This document shows, piece after piece, positions 36,796-45,044 of a stretch of DNA of 64,000 nucleotides. The translations under genes were made by a program, and so were the position numbers. Numbering within the stretch: position 1 is the first letter of the stretch; every line of letters starts with the position of its first letter. Under the pieces are notes generated by a model, which ran no database searches, was not told where the DNA came from, and saw only the letters and a list, made by a program, of their open reading frames with translations. Origin of the DNA: Pseudoalteromonas xiamenensis (GTDB taxonomy: Bacteria > Pseudomonadota > Gammaproteobacteria > Enterobacterales > Alteromonadaceae); assembly GCF_030994125.1 (NCBI RefSeq), contig NZ_CP099918.1, positions 806,001 through 870,000 of the forward strand, in the 5' to 3' direction.

Positions 36796-37185
36796 TTAAT
36801 TGGCAAGTGTTGGCGACGAAATACTACCAAGCCATTGTTTTGCTTGTTTAAAACAGTCAAAATTTTCAGCAACAACATCGAAGCGCTTGGCTTTTTGTAA
36901 GAATAGATCGTGCATAAAGCCTTTAAATCCGACGACTCTTGCTACAACCAATCCATTTAGGTAGTGTGCGACACTAGGCATGATATTCACGATATCAATC
37001 GCAGCAAACTGATGCTCAAGCTCAATGACATCAATCAGCACTTTAGTGCATTCGTGAGATTTTGCATACTCATTCGCAATTTTGTATACGCTTATCACAT
37101 CCTGTGCTGAAATTTTCCCTCGCAGCGTCATCATGACTAACTTAGTCGTCTCATCATAAGTAATACTGGTTGAAAACTGGTTCAT
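36796..37185 (-). CDS. SpoIIAA/STAS-like protein
   Basis: A 129-aa soluble protein of the SpoIIAA-like fold: an opening beta strand (MNQFSTSITYDETTKLVMMTLRG-type), then KISAQDVISVYKIANEYAK, VLIDVIELEHQF, and a C-terminal helix FKQAKQWLGS. No conserved phosphorylatable serine is clear. The function is unknown. A GntR/FadR-like palindrome lies about 40 bp upstream of its start. Confidence 0.7.
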   Translation of the reverse strand: MNQFSTSITYDETTKLVMMTLRGKISAQDVISVYKIANEYAKSHECTKVLIDVIELEHQFAAIDIVNIMPSVAHYLNGLVVARVVGFKGFMHDLFLQKAKRFDVVAENFDCFKQAKQWLGSISSPTLAN

Positions 37186-37221
37186 AGTTGCCTTGCTCGG
37201 TTTTGCTTTTCGCTGTTCATT

Positions 37222-37238
37222 AACTGGTATAACCAGCG
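37222..37238. promoter_or_regulatory. FadR/GntR-like palindrome before SpoIIAA-like gene
   Basis: CTGGT-ATA-ACCAG, with a total match of 10 of 13 fixed positions to the FadR box on the minus strand. Same T-N-GT-N3-AC-N-A class as the sites at 3835 and 58151, but weaker. Confidence 0.4.
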
Positions 37239-37546
37239 CATATTATGAGATTTGGACCCAAAGTCAATAAAGCAATAATAAAAACCTAATTTATGGACAA
37301 TAAAACAGAAAAAGGGATGAGTTTTTGTGGTGAATTTCAAAATCCAAATGTAAATAAAATGAGAACTTTAGGCATTCAGCTACTACCAACAAAAGTAGCA
37401 AAACATCAAAATCAGATTTTATGTACAAATAACGTACTAAAATACCATTTTAGAACTCTATTTTACCAAAATACGCAATAAATCATACATTTAATTGCAC
37501 CTTGTTTTTTGGTTCAAAATCCAGCTGTGTTTCGATAGTAGGAGTG

Positions 37547-37572
37547 TAAAAAAAGGGAGCATTCCGCTCCCT
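37547..37572 (-). terminator. intrinsic terminator of ppc
   Basis: Stem AGGGAGC / GCTCCCT with a 5-nt loop; on the minus strand a run of T (plus-strand A at 37547-37554) follows. It lies 23 bp after the ppc stop codon. Confidence 0.9.
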
Positions 37573-37594
37573 CGATTTAGTCTTTAGCGACCTA

Positions 37595-40240
37595 TTAGCC
37601 AGTGTTTCGCATACCTGCCGCAATACCCGTCATCGTGATCATTAAGGCTTTATCAACATGAGAATTTACCTCCTGCTGATTTTCACGAGAGCGCTTTAAC
37701 AATTCCACCTGTAAAAGATTCAACGGATCGGTATAAGGGTTTCTCAAATTGATCGATTCACGGATCCAAGGTTGACCTGCAAGCAAGGTGTGTTCCTTGC
37801 AAATTTCTCGGACAAGCTTAATGGCTTCCGCTAACTCACTACGTAACGTTTCACCTAAATGGCGATATTGTGTTTCGACAAGGCCTTGTTCGTAATGTTC
37901 ACTTAGCCAACTGTCGGCTTTACAAAAGACCATTTCTAACATTTCTAAACGTGTTCTAAAAAATGGCCACGTTTGGTTCATTTCTTGTAGCGTATCAATA
38001 CCAAACTTCTCTATCGCAACTTCGAGTCCTTTGCATGCACCAAGCCAAGCAGGTAGCATCAAACGGTTTTGACTCCAAGCAAAAATCCATGGTATCGCTC
38101 TTAGACTTTCCACTCCACCTTGAGGATTACGCTTCGCAGGCCTTGAACCCAATGGTAATTTAGCCAGTTCAACTTCTGGTGTTGCCATTCTGAAATAAGG
38201 TACAAAGTCTTTATCTTCACGCACAATCTCTCTGTAACGTGCGCAAGAAGCATCAGCGATGACGTCCATTACGTCTTTCCATTTTGCTTCCGGATTTGGT
38301 GGTGGCAGCAAATTGCTTTCAAGCACAGCACCTGCGTAGATGTGTAAGCTTTGCAGCGCGACTTCGGGTAGACCAAACTTAAATCGGATCATTTCTCCTT
38401 GTTCAGTTACGCGCAAACCGCTCTTAAGAGAACCCGGTGGTTGAGACCGAAGCGCTTGTGCTGCAGGCGCCCCTCCTCGCCCAATTGTGCCTCCACGACC
38501 GTGGAACAGGACAAGTTCAATACCCGCTTGTTCTGCTAGGTCGACTAACTCATCCATTGTTCGATATTGCGCCCAACCTGCAGCCATCATACCCGCATCT
38601 TTTGCAGAGTCTGAGTAACCAATCATAACGTACTGCTTATTCGCTATGTGACCGCGATACCACGTGCTCGCTAATAAATCTTTAATTACGTCATATCCGT
38701 TATTTAGGTCATCGAGCGTTTCGAACAACGGTGCTACTGGTAAGTTAAAGCTACAACCGCTTTCCTTAAGCAATAAATGTACTGCGAGCACGTCTGAAAC
38801 GGTTCTCGCCATTGAGATAATGTAAATGCCGAACGCACTAGGGTCTTGTTTCGCAATAACATCAAAGGTATCTAGTACTTCTTGAACTTCGGCAGATGGA
38901 TTCCAGTGCTTCGGCATCAAAGGACGGCGAGAATTAAGCTCTGCTAACAAGAATGCTTGCTTATCCTGTTCTTCCCACTGCTGATAATCTCCAATACCCA
39001 AATATCGGGTTAATTCAGAGAATACTTGTGCGTGACGACCAGAGTCCTGTCTCACATCAAGACGAACCAATCTCAAACCAAAACACGCGATACGACGCAA
39101 TGTATCGAGCAGTAGGCCGTCAGCAACTACTTTCATGTTACATTTCATCAGCGAGCGATAGCACAGTTCCAGGGGCTCTTTAAGTTGGTTCACATCCGTG
39201 ATTTTGTCCACAGCGCCTGTTGGCAATCCTTTTATTTTGGCGTCCAAAAATTCGACGGTTTGCGCAATGTCCGACTTGAGTTTTTTTAACACAACGCGAT
39301 ACGGTTCGCTTACTTTTCCTGTTTCAGCAAGTAATTCCTCACTAGCATCAACCATGGAGAGCTCAGCACTGAGTTTATCGATGTCTCTCGCATAAAGATC
39401 CAGCGCCATCCATCGTCCGTGGTCTAGCACTTTCTCTGTCACAAGTGCCGTTACAAATGGATTTCCATCTCTATCTCCCCCCATCCACGAGGTGAATTGT
39501 ACTGGCATAAAATCTTGTGGCAGCGTCAGTGCTAACGTGTCTTTTACTGATTTTGCAAATTCATCGACGAAACGAGGAATCGCTTCCCAAAGGCTATTTT
39601 CAATTACAGCAAAGCCCCACTTCGCTTCATCGAGCGGTGTTGGACGGCTGTCTCGGATGTCATTGGTATGCCATGCTTGGCAAATTAGTTGTTCAAGTCG
39701 AGCATGAACGCGAGCGCGCTCTTCATCACTCAGACTTGTTCTTTCGAGTTGACCAAGGCAATCACTCATTTCAATGTGTTTGCTAATTATCGTACGACGA
39801 GTTACTTCGGTCGGGTGTGCCGTAAGTACCATGTCCATTTTAAGCTGAGCTATCGATTGCGCAACCTGATTAATATCTAAAGCATTTTCATCAATTTTGT
39901 GCTTAAGGTGACGTAAAGTTTGAGTGAGAGGGCTGATGTTGCAAACTGCACGTTGGCTTTCTTTGGAAATGGTATGAAACTGTTCTGCTACGTTGGCAAG
40001 GTTTAAAAAGTGATTGAATGCCCTTGTTACGGGCAACAATTCCTCATCTTTCAAGCCATGAAGAATATCGATAAGCGCTTGTCTGTCCGTTTCATTACCG
40101 CTGCGTGATGATTTGGATAGATGGCGGATCTCTTCTACTTTTTCTAAGAGTGCTGTGCCTTGAGCTTCCTCAATTGTTCTACCAAGCAACTGGCCAAGCA
40201 TACCTACGTTAGATCGTAATGCTGCATATTGTTCACTCAT
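37595..40240 (-). CDS. ppc: phosphoenolpyruvate carboxylase
   Basis: An 881-aa enzyme that carboxylates phosphoenolpyruvate to oxaloacetate, replenishing the TCA cycle. Length and motifs are normal: [14 protein letters not shown] (catalytic His), the GGDRDGNP loop, [13 protein letters not shown] (catalytic Lys), [22 protein letters not shown] (glycine-rich loop) and the C-terminal end [12 protein letters not shown] with the conserved final RNTG used in allosteric aspartate binding. AAGGAG lies upstream of the ATG. Single gene; terminator directly downstream. Confidence 0.98.
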   Translation of the reverse strand: MSEQYAALRSNVGMLGQLLGRTIEEAQGTALLEKVEEIRHLSKSSRSGNETDRQALIDILHGLKDEELLPVTRAFNHFLNLANVAEQFHTISKESQRAVCNISPLTQTLRHLKHKIDENALDINQVAQSIAQLKMDMVLTAHPTEVTRRTIISKHIEMSDCLGQLERTSLSDEERARVHARLEQLICQAWHTNDIRDSRPTPLDEAKWGFAVIENSLWEAIPRFVDEFAKSVKDTLALTLPQDFMPVQFTSWMGGDRDGNPFVTALVTEKVLDHGRWMALDLYARDIDKLSAELSMVDASEELLAETGKVSEPYRVVLKKLKSDIAQTVEFLDAKIKGLPTGAVDKITDVNQLKEPLELCYRSLMKCNMKVVADGLLLDTLRRIACFGLRLVRLDVRQDSGRHAQVFSELTRYLGIGDYQQWEEQDKQAFLLAELNSRRPLMPKHWNPSAEVQEVLDTFDVIAKQDPSAFGIYIISMARTVSDVLAVHLLLKESGCSFNLPVAPLFETLDDLNNGYDVIKDLLASTWYRGHIANKQYVMIGYSDSAKDAGMMAAGWAQYRTMDELVDLAEQAGIELVLFHGRGGTIGRGGAPAAQALRSQPPGSLKSGLRVTEQGEMIRFKFGLPEVALQSLHIYAGAVLESNLLPPPNPEAKWKDVMDVIADASCARYREIVREDKDFVPYFRMATPEVELAKLPLGSRPAKRNPQGGVESLRAIPWIFAWSQNRLMLPAWLGACKGLEVAIEKFGIDTLQEMNQTWPFFRTRLEMLEMVFCKADSWLSEHYEQGLVETQYRHLGETLRSELAEAIKLVREICKEHTLLAGQPWIRESINLRNPYTDPLNLLQVELLKRSRENQQEVNSHVDKALMITMTGIAAGMRNTG

Positions 40241-40600
40241 ATTTACTCCTTCGCTTTGATGATGTCCTCTATACTGACGATAGCACAGTGTGGGGGCAAA
40301 TGAATTTTCATCATTTTGGTAACTAATTTGTTATTTTTTATGCCATTTTTACACTGTATTTACCCAAAAAAGTGATTTTAAACATCCGTTGATCGATTCA
40401 TGAAACTCCTACGTAAACTAGATATGTGCAATGCGATAGACATGATAGTGCTAGTTAGTATCACGAATTATTCGCACGTTTATGACTTGTCCAGTCACAC
40501 TTGATTTATTTTGGGTGTGTCTCCTAAGTAAACCTTAAAAGAATTTTTCAATTAAAGCTAACTGTCACCTTTTGCAGTTTAATGAATCTGGGAGTGCGCT
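40241..40600. other. divergent regulatory gap between ppc and the DCC operon
   Basis: About 360 bases containing the promoters of ppc (minus) and the operon (plus). A candidate ECF-type promoter TGATC-N17-CGTA is at 40390-40415. An imperfect palindrome TGACT-TGTCC-AGTCA is at 40483-40497. I see no further gene. Confidence 0.5.
40390..40415 (+). promoter_or_regulatory. candidate ECF (RpoE-ChrR type) promoter
   Basis: TGATC (40390-40394), 17-nt spacer, CGTA (40412-40415). This resembles promoters of the singlet-oxygen ECF sigma factor group as I remember them; a long leader of about 175 nt to the first ATG makes it tentative. Confidence 0.3.
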
Positions 40601-40987
40601 ATGGTGATCTTTTTTGACGGCAATTGCCCTCTTTGCGTAAGAGAGATGAACGCCTTACTTGAACATGACTCGAATAAATCATTAACCCTTATCGATTTGC
40701 ACGATGCCTATGCGCTGAGTGCGTTCCCTGGCATAGACAAAGCAAAAGCAATGTCCATACTACACGGCGTAGACAACCAAGGTCGCTTGCTGTTAGGTTT
40801 AGATGTCAGCGTGATGGCTTGGTCACTTGTTGGTAAGCATTCTTGGCTTAGGATATTGCGTTGGCCTGTGGTCCGCTTTATAGCCGATATAGCATATTTA
40901 ATGTTCGCAAAGCATCGAATGAAACTTTCGTCCATTTTCCTGAAACCGTCGTGCACCAACAGGCAATGCGATAGGTCGTCAAAGTGA
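40601..40987 (+). CDS. DCC-family thiol-disulfide oxidoreductase-like protein (DUF393)
   Basis: A 128-aa protein opening with VIFFDGNCPLCVREMNALL, the DxxCxxC motif that names the DCC family (a thioredoxin-like fold with a C-P-L-C pair). The rest matches family length (MSILHGVD, LLLGLDVSVMAWSLVG-type segments). GGGAG is 7 nt before the ATG. Its stop overlaps the start of the SDR gene by 4 bp (GTGA). In marine gammaproteobacteria DCC, SDR and flavin-type genes often sit in the photo-oxidative-stress regulon; the role here is inferred. Confidence 0.8.
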   Translation: MVIFFDGNCPLCVREMNALLEHDSNKSLTLIDLHDAYALSAFPGIDKAKAMSILHGVDNQGRLLLGLDVSVMAWSLVGKHSWLRILRWPVVRFIADIAYLMFAKHRMKLSSIFLKPSCTNRQCDRSSK

Positions 40988-41697
40988 AGCAGTATCTACT
41001 TATCGGCGCATCAAGTGGGATCGCACAGGCTTTGATCTCAATATTTCAAGAAAATCCGAAAGTGAAACTCGTTTCAATTTCAAGAGCTAATATTGTTACA
41101 TCGAGTTCCCAGCACGTTCATTTCGTGAGCGATTACTCAATATCAAGCGTTCGAGAAATTGCGTCTTCGCTCATTGCATCACAAAGTGTATTCGACTACG
41201 TCCTATTTTTTAACGGGACCTTACACCACAACCAGATGATGCCCGAAAAACAAGTTACTCAATTTAGCGAGGAGTACTATGATCACTTAACAGCCTCAAA
41301 CGTCTATCCCCACATACGCTGGTTTGCGGAACTCCCCAGATTACTTTGTCGAAACTCAATCGCCAAAATCATCATTCTAAGCGCACGGATTGGAAGCATC
41401 TCAGATAACCGAAGTGGTGGTTGGTACAGTTATCGAATGACAAAAGCGGCACTAAATATGGCTGCAAAAACCTTTTCTCTGGAACTCAATCGTCCGAAGT
41501 CGAGAGCAAAAGTCATTCTATTCCATCCTGGTACTACCGACACGGCGCTCTCTAAACCGTTTCAAAAGAACATACCGAAAGAAAAACTGTTTACGCCTCA
41601 CTTTGTCGCACAGCGATTGTCTGCTCTGTGCGACGCAGAAATAGAACATACTGACATCGACTTTATCGATTGGCGGTTTAACCCTATACAATGGTGA
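40984..41697 (+). CDS. short-chain dehydrogenase/reductase
   Basis: A 237-aa SDR with the Rossmann nucleotide motif GASSGIA (residues about 8-14), catalytic YSYRMTK (Tyr-x-x-x-Lys) and a catalytic Ser in ILSARIGS. The second half resembles the C-factor/CsgA-like group, with FHPGTTDTALSKPFQ. The start is GTG at 40984, overlapping the DCC stop; the next gene begins 4 bp after its stop. It therefore forms a three-gene operon. Substrate unknown. Confidence 0.85.
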   Translation: MKQYLLIGASSGIAQALISIFQENPKVKLVSISRANIVTSSSQHVHFVSDYSISSVREIASSLIASQSVFDYVLFFNGTLHHNQMMPEKQVTQFSEEYYDHLTASNVYPHIRWFAELPRLLCRNSIAKIIILSARIGSISDNRSGGWYSYRMTKAALNMAAKTFSLELNRPKSRAKVILFHPGTTDTALSKPFQKNIPKEKLFTPHFVAQRLSALCDAEIEHTDIDFIDWRFNPIQW

Positions 41698-41700
41698 CTT

Positions 41701-42312
41701 ATGATTATTAGTAAAGACCAACTTGCCCATTTAGAAACGCGATATCGTGCACAATTGGTCAATTCCGTTTCAGGTTTTAAAAGTGCGAATCTAGTTGGGA
41801 CAATTGACAATAATGGTCTGACGAATTTATCGATAGTGTCATCCGTCATTCACCTAGGCAGCAACCCACCGCTCTTAGGGATGGTATTCAGACCTCACTC
41901 AGTGCCAAGGCACACATTAGAAAATATCTTAGAAACAGGTGTATACACCATAAATCACGTGAATAACGAAATTTTTAAAAAAGCACACCAAACATCTGCC
42001 CGTTACCCAAAAACGATTAGTGAATTTGAAGCATGCAACTTAACACCAATTTTCCACGGAACCTTTATAGCTCCGTTCGTACAAGAATCCTCAATCCGCA
42101 TTGCAATGGAATATCGTGAACACCAAACGCTTAAATTAAATGAAACGGTTTTTCTCGTTGGCGAAATTCTACACATTGAACTGCCAGAAGAAATCGTTGC
42201 AGCAACCGGTTATGTAGATTTAGAGGTCGCAAATACAGTGTGCGTTTCAGGACTCGATTCATATCACAATACACAAAGACTTGCTCAGCTACCCTATGCC
42301 AAACCAATTTAA
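41701..42312 (+). CDS. flavin reductase family protein (FMN-binding split barrel)
   Basis: A 203-aa protein of the DIM6/NTAB flavoprotein type, in which a split barrel binds FMN and may reduce it with NAD(P)H. Visible family features: NSVSGFKSANLVGTIDNNGLTN-type start, SVIHLGSNPPLLGMVFRP, then HTLENILETGVYTINHVN, followed by EFEACNLTPIF. It is the last gene of the DCC-SDR-flavin reductase operon. A RyhB-like sRNA gene follows downstream. Partner oxygenase not visible. Confidence 0.83.
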   Translation: MIISKDQLAHLETRYRAQLVNSVSGFKSANLVGTIDNNGLTNLSIVSSVIHLGSNPPLLGMVFRPHSVPRHTLENILETGVYTINHVNNEIFKKAHQTSARYPKTISEFEACNLTPIFHGTFIAPFVQESSIRIAMEYREHQTLKLNETVFLVGEILHIELPEEIVAATGYVDLEVANTVCVSGLDSYHNTQRLAQLPYAKPI

Positions 42313-42313
42313 A

Positions 42314-42371
42314 TGACATTAATTATCATTTAGGTTGACAATCGCACCATTACTGTTGATAATCATTCTCA
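42314..42371 (+). promoter_or_regulatory. sigma-70 promoter with two Fur-box-like sites
   Basis: TTGACA (42335-42340), 17-nt spacer, GATAAT (42358-42363). A Fur-box-like TGATAATCATTCTCA (42357-42371) matches 14 of 15 positions of the 7-1-7 Fur motif and covers the -10. A weaker inverted Fur-like site lies at 42314-42332. Together they predict a strong promoter repressed by Fe-Fur. Confidence 0.82.
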
Positions 42372-42486
42372 TCTTGAGAGGTATTGCTTTCCTTTCTCGA
42401 TACGCACTGAATTTACTTGCTACATTGCTCATATCTAGACGGTAGATGTGATCCTGTTAAAAAGCCCGAAAGGGCTTTTTGTTTTT
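42370..42486 (+). ncRNA. ryhB: RyhB-like iron-responsive small RNA
   Basis: Predicted transcript of about 115 nt from a Fur-controlled consensus promoter to an intrinsic terminator, with no reading frame. It contains ACATTGCTCA (42422-42431), identical to the conserved target-pairing core of enterobacterial RyhB (ACAUUGCUCA). The 5' part folds into a hairpin (about 42374-42401) whose loop includes ATTGCTTT. A second small stem ATCTA / TAGAT lies at 42433-42447, just after the core. The 3' end is a GAAA-tetraloop terminator with a T-rich tail suited to Hfq. Known RyhB, made when iron is scarce, represses mRNAs of iron-using proteins. The identity is strong by structure and context, but inferred. 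The 5' end is placed from the -10 and may shift by a few nt. Confidence 0.8.
42459..42486 (+). terminator. intrinsic terminator of the RyhB-like RNA
   Basis: Perfect 9-bp stem AAAAAGCCC / GGGCTTTTT with a GAAA tetraloop; T tract continues as GTTTTT. It lies 147 bp after the flavin reductase stop and after a promoter, so it belongs to the small RNA rather than to the operon. Confidence 0.93.
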
Positions 42487-42541
42487 CAATTCACCCCTAT
42501 ATCTATGTCCAACCAGTAATTTTTCGTTGTTTTAATTTTGT

Positions 42542-42559
42542 ATTCACTCTCGTGTGAAT
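42542..42559. repeat. inverted repeat in the Sel1-gene upstream region
   Basis: ATTCAC-N6-GTGAAT, about 190 bp before the Sel1 protein start. A possible operator; no family assigned. Confidence 0.3.
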
Positions 42560-42744
42560 TAAACTTATACGAGTTTAAGCGGTCAGAAAAATGATAGTGA
42601 CGTTATGAGCAGCTTGGGTTTACCTCTGTTTGTCGGTAAGCAAGCTATTCCTCGCTTTAGATAAATATCTGATTTTGGATAAAATAGTCCGCTATTAATT
42701 CGATAACGGATGGACAGTACTGAAATCGGTTTTGGAGAGTCGTT

Positions 42745-43470
42745 ATGTGGCAAAAAAAGGCAAAAGTCGTGGTGTTCTTAAGTGCGTTGCTTTGCAGCTC
42801 ATTTAGCCATGCAGGATTAGAAGAAGGCATTAAAGCTGCGAACGAAGGTCGATTTGAAGAGGCGCTAAAAGAATTCAATTATCTTGCAAATATGGGATAT
42901 GCGCCGGGCATTTACGAGCTTGCAAAAATGTATCAAGGTGGCTACGGCGTGACTAAAAATGAACGTAAAGCTGCTGAACTTTTGCAAAAAGCCGTAGATT
43001 TAAATCTTCCCGATGCGATGTTCGACCTTGCCGTTATGTACAAAGAAGGTGAAGGTGTTAAAAAAGACCTACAAACCGCAGTCTCTTTATTTACGCGCGC
43101 CGCACACAAAGACCTACCTGCAGCACAGTTTAACCTAGGTGTAATGTACACGAACGGCGAAGGTGTCGTAAAAGACTACGCCGTTGCAATGGACTGGTAT
43201 GAGAAAGCGGCAGCTAATAATTATACCTTGGCTCAATTTAATCTAGCTCTGATGTATTTCCAAGGCTTGGGAGTCGAAGAAAGTGTCGAAAAATCATATA
43301 TTTGGAATCGCATTGCTGAGTACAATGGCAATGAAAATGCGCGTAAGAGTCGCCAGTTAGATGAACAAAAACTGTCACCATCAGAAATAGATGAGGCCAT
43401 TAAAAAGGCAGACGCTATTTATGAGCGCATCCAAGCTGGTACCTATATTGCTGACTCTCGTATTAAATAA
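42745..43470 (+). CDS. secreted Sel1-repeat protein
   Basis: A 241-aa protein with signal peptide (VVVFLSALLCSSFSHA) and about four Sel1/TPR-like repeats between residues 40 and 190; the repeat unit A-x-x-x-L-x-x-M-Y-x-x-G-x-G-V-x-K-x-x appears as YELAKMYQGGYGVTKN, FDLAVMYKEGEGVKKD and FNLGVMYTNGEGVVKD. Sel1 proteins are scaffolds for protein binding in the envelope. GGAG lies 7-10 nt before the ATG. A Fur-controlled sRNA and its terminator lie upstream, then its own promoter region. The partner is unknown. Confidence 0.85.
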   Translation: MWQKKAKVVVFLSALLCSSFSHAGLEEGIKAANEGRFEEALKEFNYLANMGYAPGIYELAKMYQGGYGVTKNERKAAELLQKAVDLNLPDAMFDLAVMYKEGEGVKKDLQTAVSLFTRAAHKDLPAAQFNLGVMYTNGEGVVKDYAVAMDWYEKAAANNYTLAQFNLALMYFQGLGVEESVEKSYIWNRIAEYNGNENARKSRQLDEQKLSPSEIDEAIKKADAIYERIQAGTYIADSRIK

Positions 43471-43500
43471 AGCGGATTAAATGGAACTCATTTAACTTCG

Positions 43501-43536
43501 ATGCGATAAAACTTACCCAAGTAAGTTTTATCGCAT
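43501..43536. terminator. bidirectional terminator
   Basis: 16-bp stem ATGCGATAAAACTTAC / GTAAGTTTTATCGCAT with a CCAA loop; it overlaps the end of the aldehyde dehydrogenase gene and follows the Sel1 gene. Confidence 0.85.
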
Positions 43537-44933
43537 AAAGAGCCAGTTGATTGGTTTTAGAAACCACACTTTGCGAGAAAGCAACAGCGTCGTGCGCCAG
43601 TTCATCCTATGAGACTCAATCACAGTGCGTTTATGACTAAACGTTTCAAAACCGTCAAAATCATGGTATTGCCCCATTCCTGAGTGCCCAACGCCCCCAA
43701 ATGGAGCATGTTCAGCTGCAACGTGTAAAACACATTCATTGATCCCCATCCCCCCGCTCAACGTCTCGCGTCGAATACGCGTAATCTCACTTTCATTTTC
43801 AGAAAACAGATACAAAGCTAAGGGATCTGGACGACTACGAATATACGAAATTGCTTGGTCAATATTTTCCACTTCTATAATTGGTAGCAAGGGGCCAAAT
43901 ATCTCTTCTTGCATTACTTTCATATCATCTGTAACGCCCGAAAGTAAATGTAACCCCAATTTATGTTCGCTTTCTTGCCAATCTGATTCAAAACTTGAAT
44001 CAACTTCCGCACCACTTTTCTTTGCATCGCTTAATAGTTCAGTTAAGCGCTCGTATTGACGAACATTAATAATGCTGGTGAATGAGGAATCTTTGCACCC
44101 CTTTGAGAAATGTTGTTTGTATATCGCGAGGATCTTTTGGCGTAAGTCATGCGCAACGTCATTTTCGACAAGTACGTAATCTGGAGAAACGCAGATTTGC
44201 CCAGCATTGGTTGTTTTACCAAAGACCAGCGAGGTCGCGGCGGTATCAAGGCATGCATGTCGGGTTACAATAACGGGCGACTTACCGCCCAACTCAAGGG
44301 TCACAGGCGTAAGATTGGCAGCAGCTGCTTGCATCACTTTTTTCCAACAGGCGTTGAACCGGTAAAAAATAAATGCGCAAACGGCAACCCAGAAAATTGA
44401 CTCGCTACCGCCGCTTCCCCTTCAATGGCGACACACCAGTCGGATAAATCAACCAGTATGCACTTTAGCACATGGTTCACCGCTGGCGTGAACTCGCTCA
44501 ACTTTAGCATTACCCGATTCCCTGCCGCAATGGCGGTCGCAACAGGTAAAAGCGCTAGTTGTATGGGATAATTCCAAGGTGAAATGACCCCCACCACGCC
44601 TTTCGGTTTGTATTCTACACAGACTTTTGTTGGGAAAAGCATAAGCCCAGCAGGGCGTCTTTGCGGTTTCATCCATTTTGAGAGTCGACTGACAATATGA
44701 TTTAACTGTGTAACGGTTGGGAGAATATCTGCAAATTCGGTGTCAAACGAGCTGCGTTGTCCAAAGTCTTTAGAGGCGGCATCAACTAAAGCGACTTTAT
44801 GCTTAATCAATGATTGCTTTAACAGTGAGAGTTTTTCGAGACGTAGTTCAACAGAAGGATGAGTGTCTTTTTGAAATAGTGATTGTAACCTCAAAAATTC
44901 TTGTTCGATTTCTAATTGCGGTTCAGTGATCAC
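43528..44933 (-). pseudogene. coniferyl-aldehyde-dehydrogenase-like gene, -1 frameshifted
   Basis: Two overlapping frames together make one NAD(P)-dependent aldehyde dehydrogenase of about 468 aa, like coniferyl aldehyde dehydrogenase. Frame 1 (44933-44334, 199 aa) carries VGVISPWNYPIQLALLP and GNRVMLKLSEFTP and stops TGA after FFTGSTPVGKK. Frame 2 (44337-43528) continues VMQAAAANLTPVTLELGGKSP (catalytic Glu) and NAGQICVSPDYVLV (catalytic Cys). The join is the heptamer A-AAA-AAG on the minus strand, so a -1 ribosomal slip or one missing A would restore the protein. It may be a recent frameshift mutation, a sequencing error in the A run, or programmed frameshifting. Otherwise intact. Confidence 0.85.
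44337..44343 (-). other. slippery heptamer A-AAA-AAG at the frame break
   Basis: In the zero frame the codons are GGA AAA AAG TGA; a -1 slip on A-AAA-AAG gives GTG ATG CAA next, exactly the frame of the downstream part. A stop codon follows at once, as at some natural slippery sites. Confidence 0.7.
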
Positions 44934-45044
44934 AGGACAGCTCCATTGAATAAAAAGTCAATATAGCTGTCTGTAATCGCTAAAGCAACCGTGCCTAAAT
45001 CGAGCTCGCCGAATAACCATCAATTCGATTTAAGTGGTTGATAA

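Larger units (their letters stand above)
37186..37594. other. gap without gene upstream of the SpoIIAA-like gene
   Basis: About 410 AT-rich bases. They contain the CTGGT-ATA-ACCAG palindrome at 37222-37238 and the ppc terminator at 37547-37572. An open frame at 37293-37481 has biased, low-complexity composition and no ribosome-binding site; I do not call it a gene. Nothing else is seen. Confidence 0.6.

Noticed and set aside
37293..37481. 62-codon open frame on the plus strand
   Set aside because: AT-rich, no ribosome-binding site, low-complexity composition with many Asn, Lys and Gln; no family resemblance; it lies in a regulatory gap.
40483..40497. Palindrome TGACT-TGTCC-AGTCA
   Set aside because: Short arms and no matching family; does not fit LexA, Fur or CRP patterns, so not called a site.
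43739..44400. Several plus-strand open frames opposite the aldehyde dehydrogenase
   Set aside because: The minus-strand frames carry all family motifs; these are shadows.
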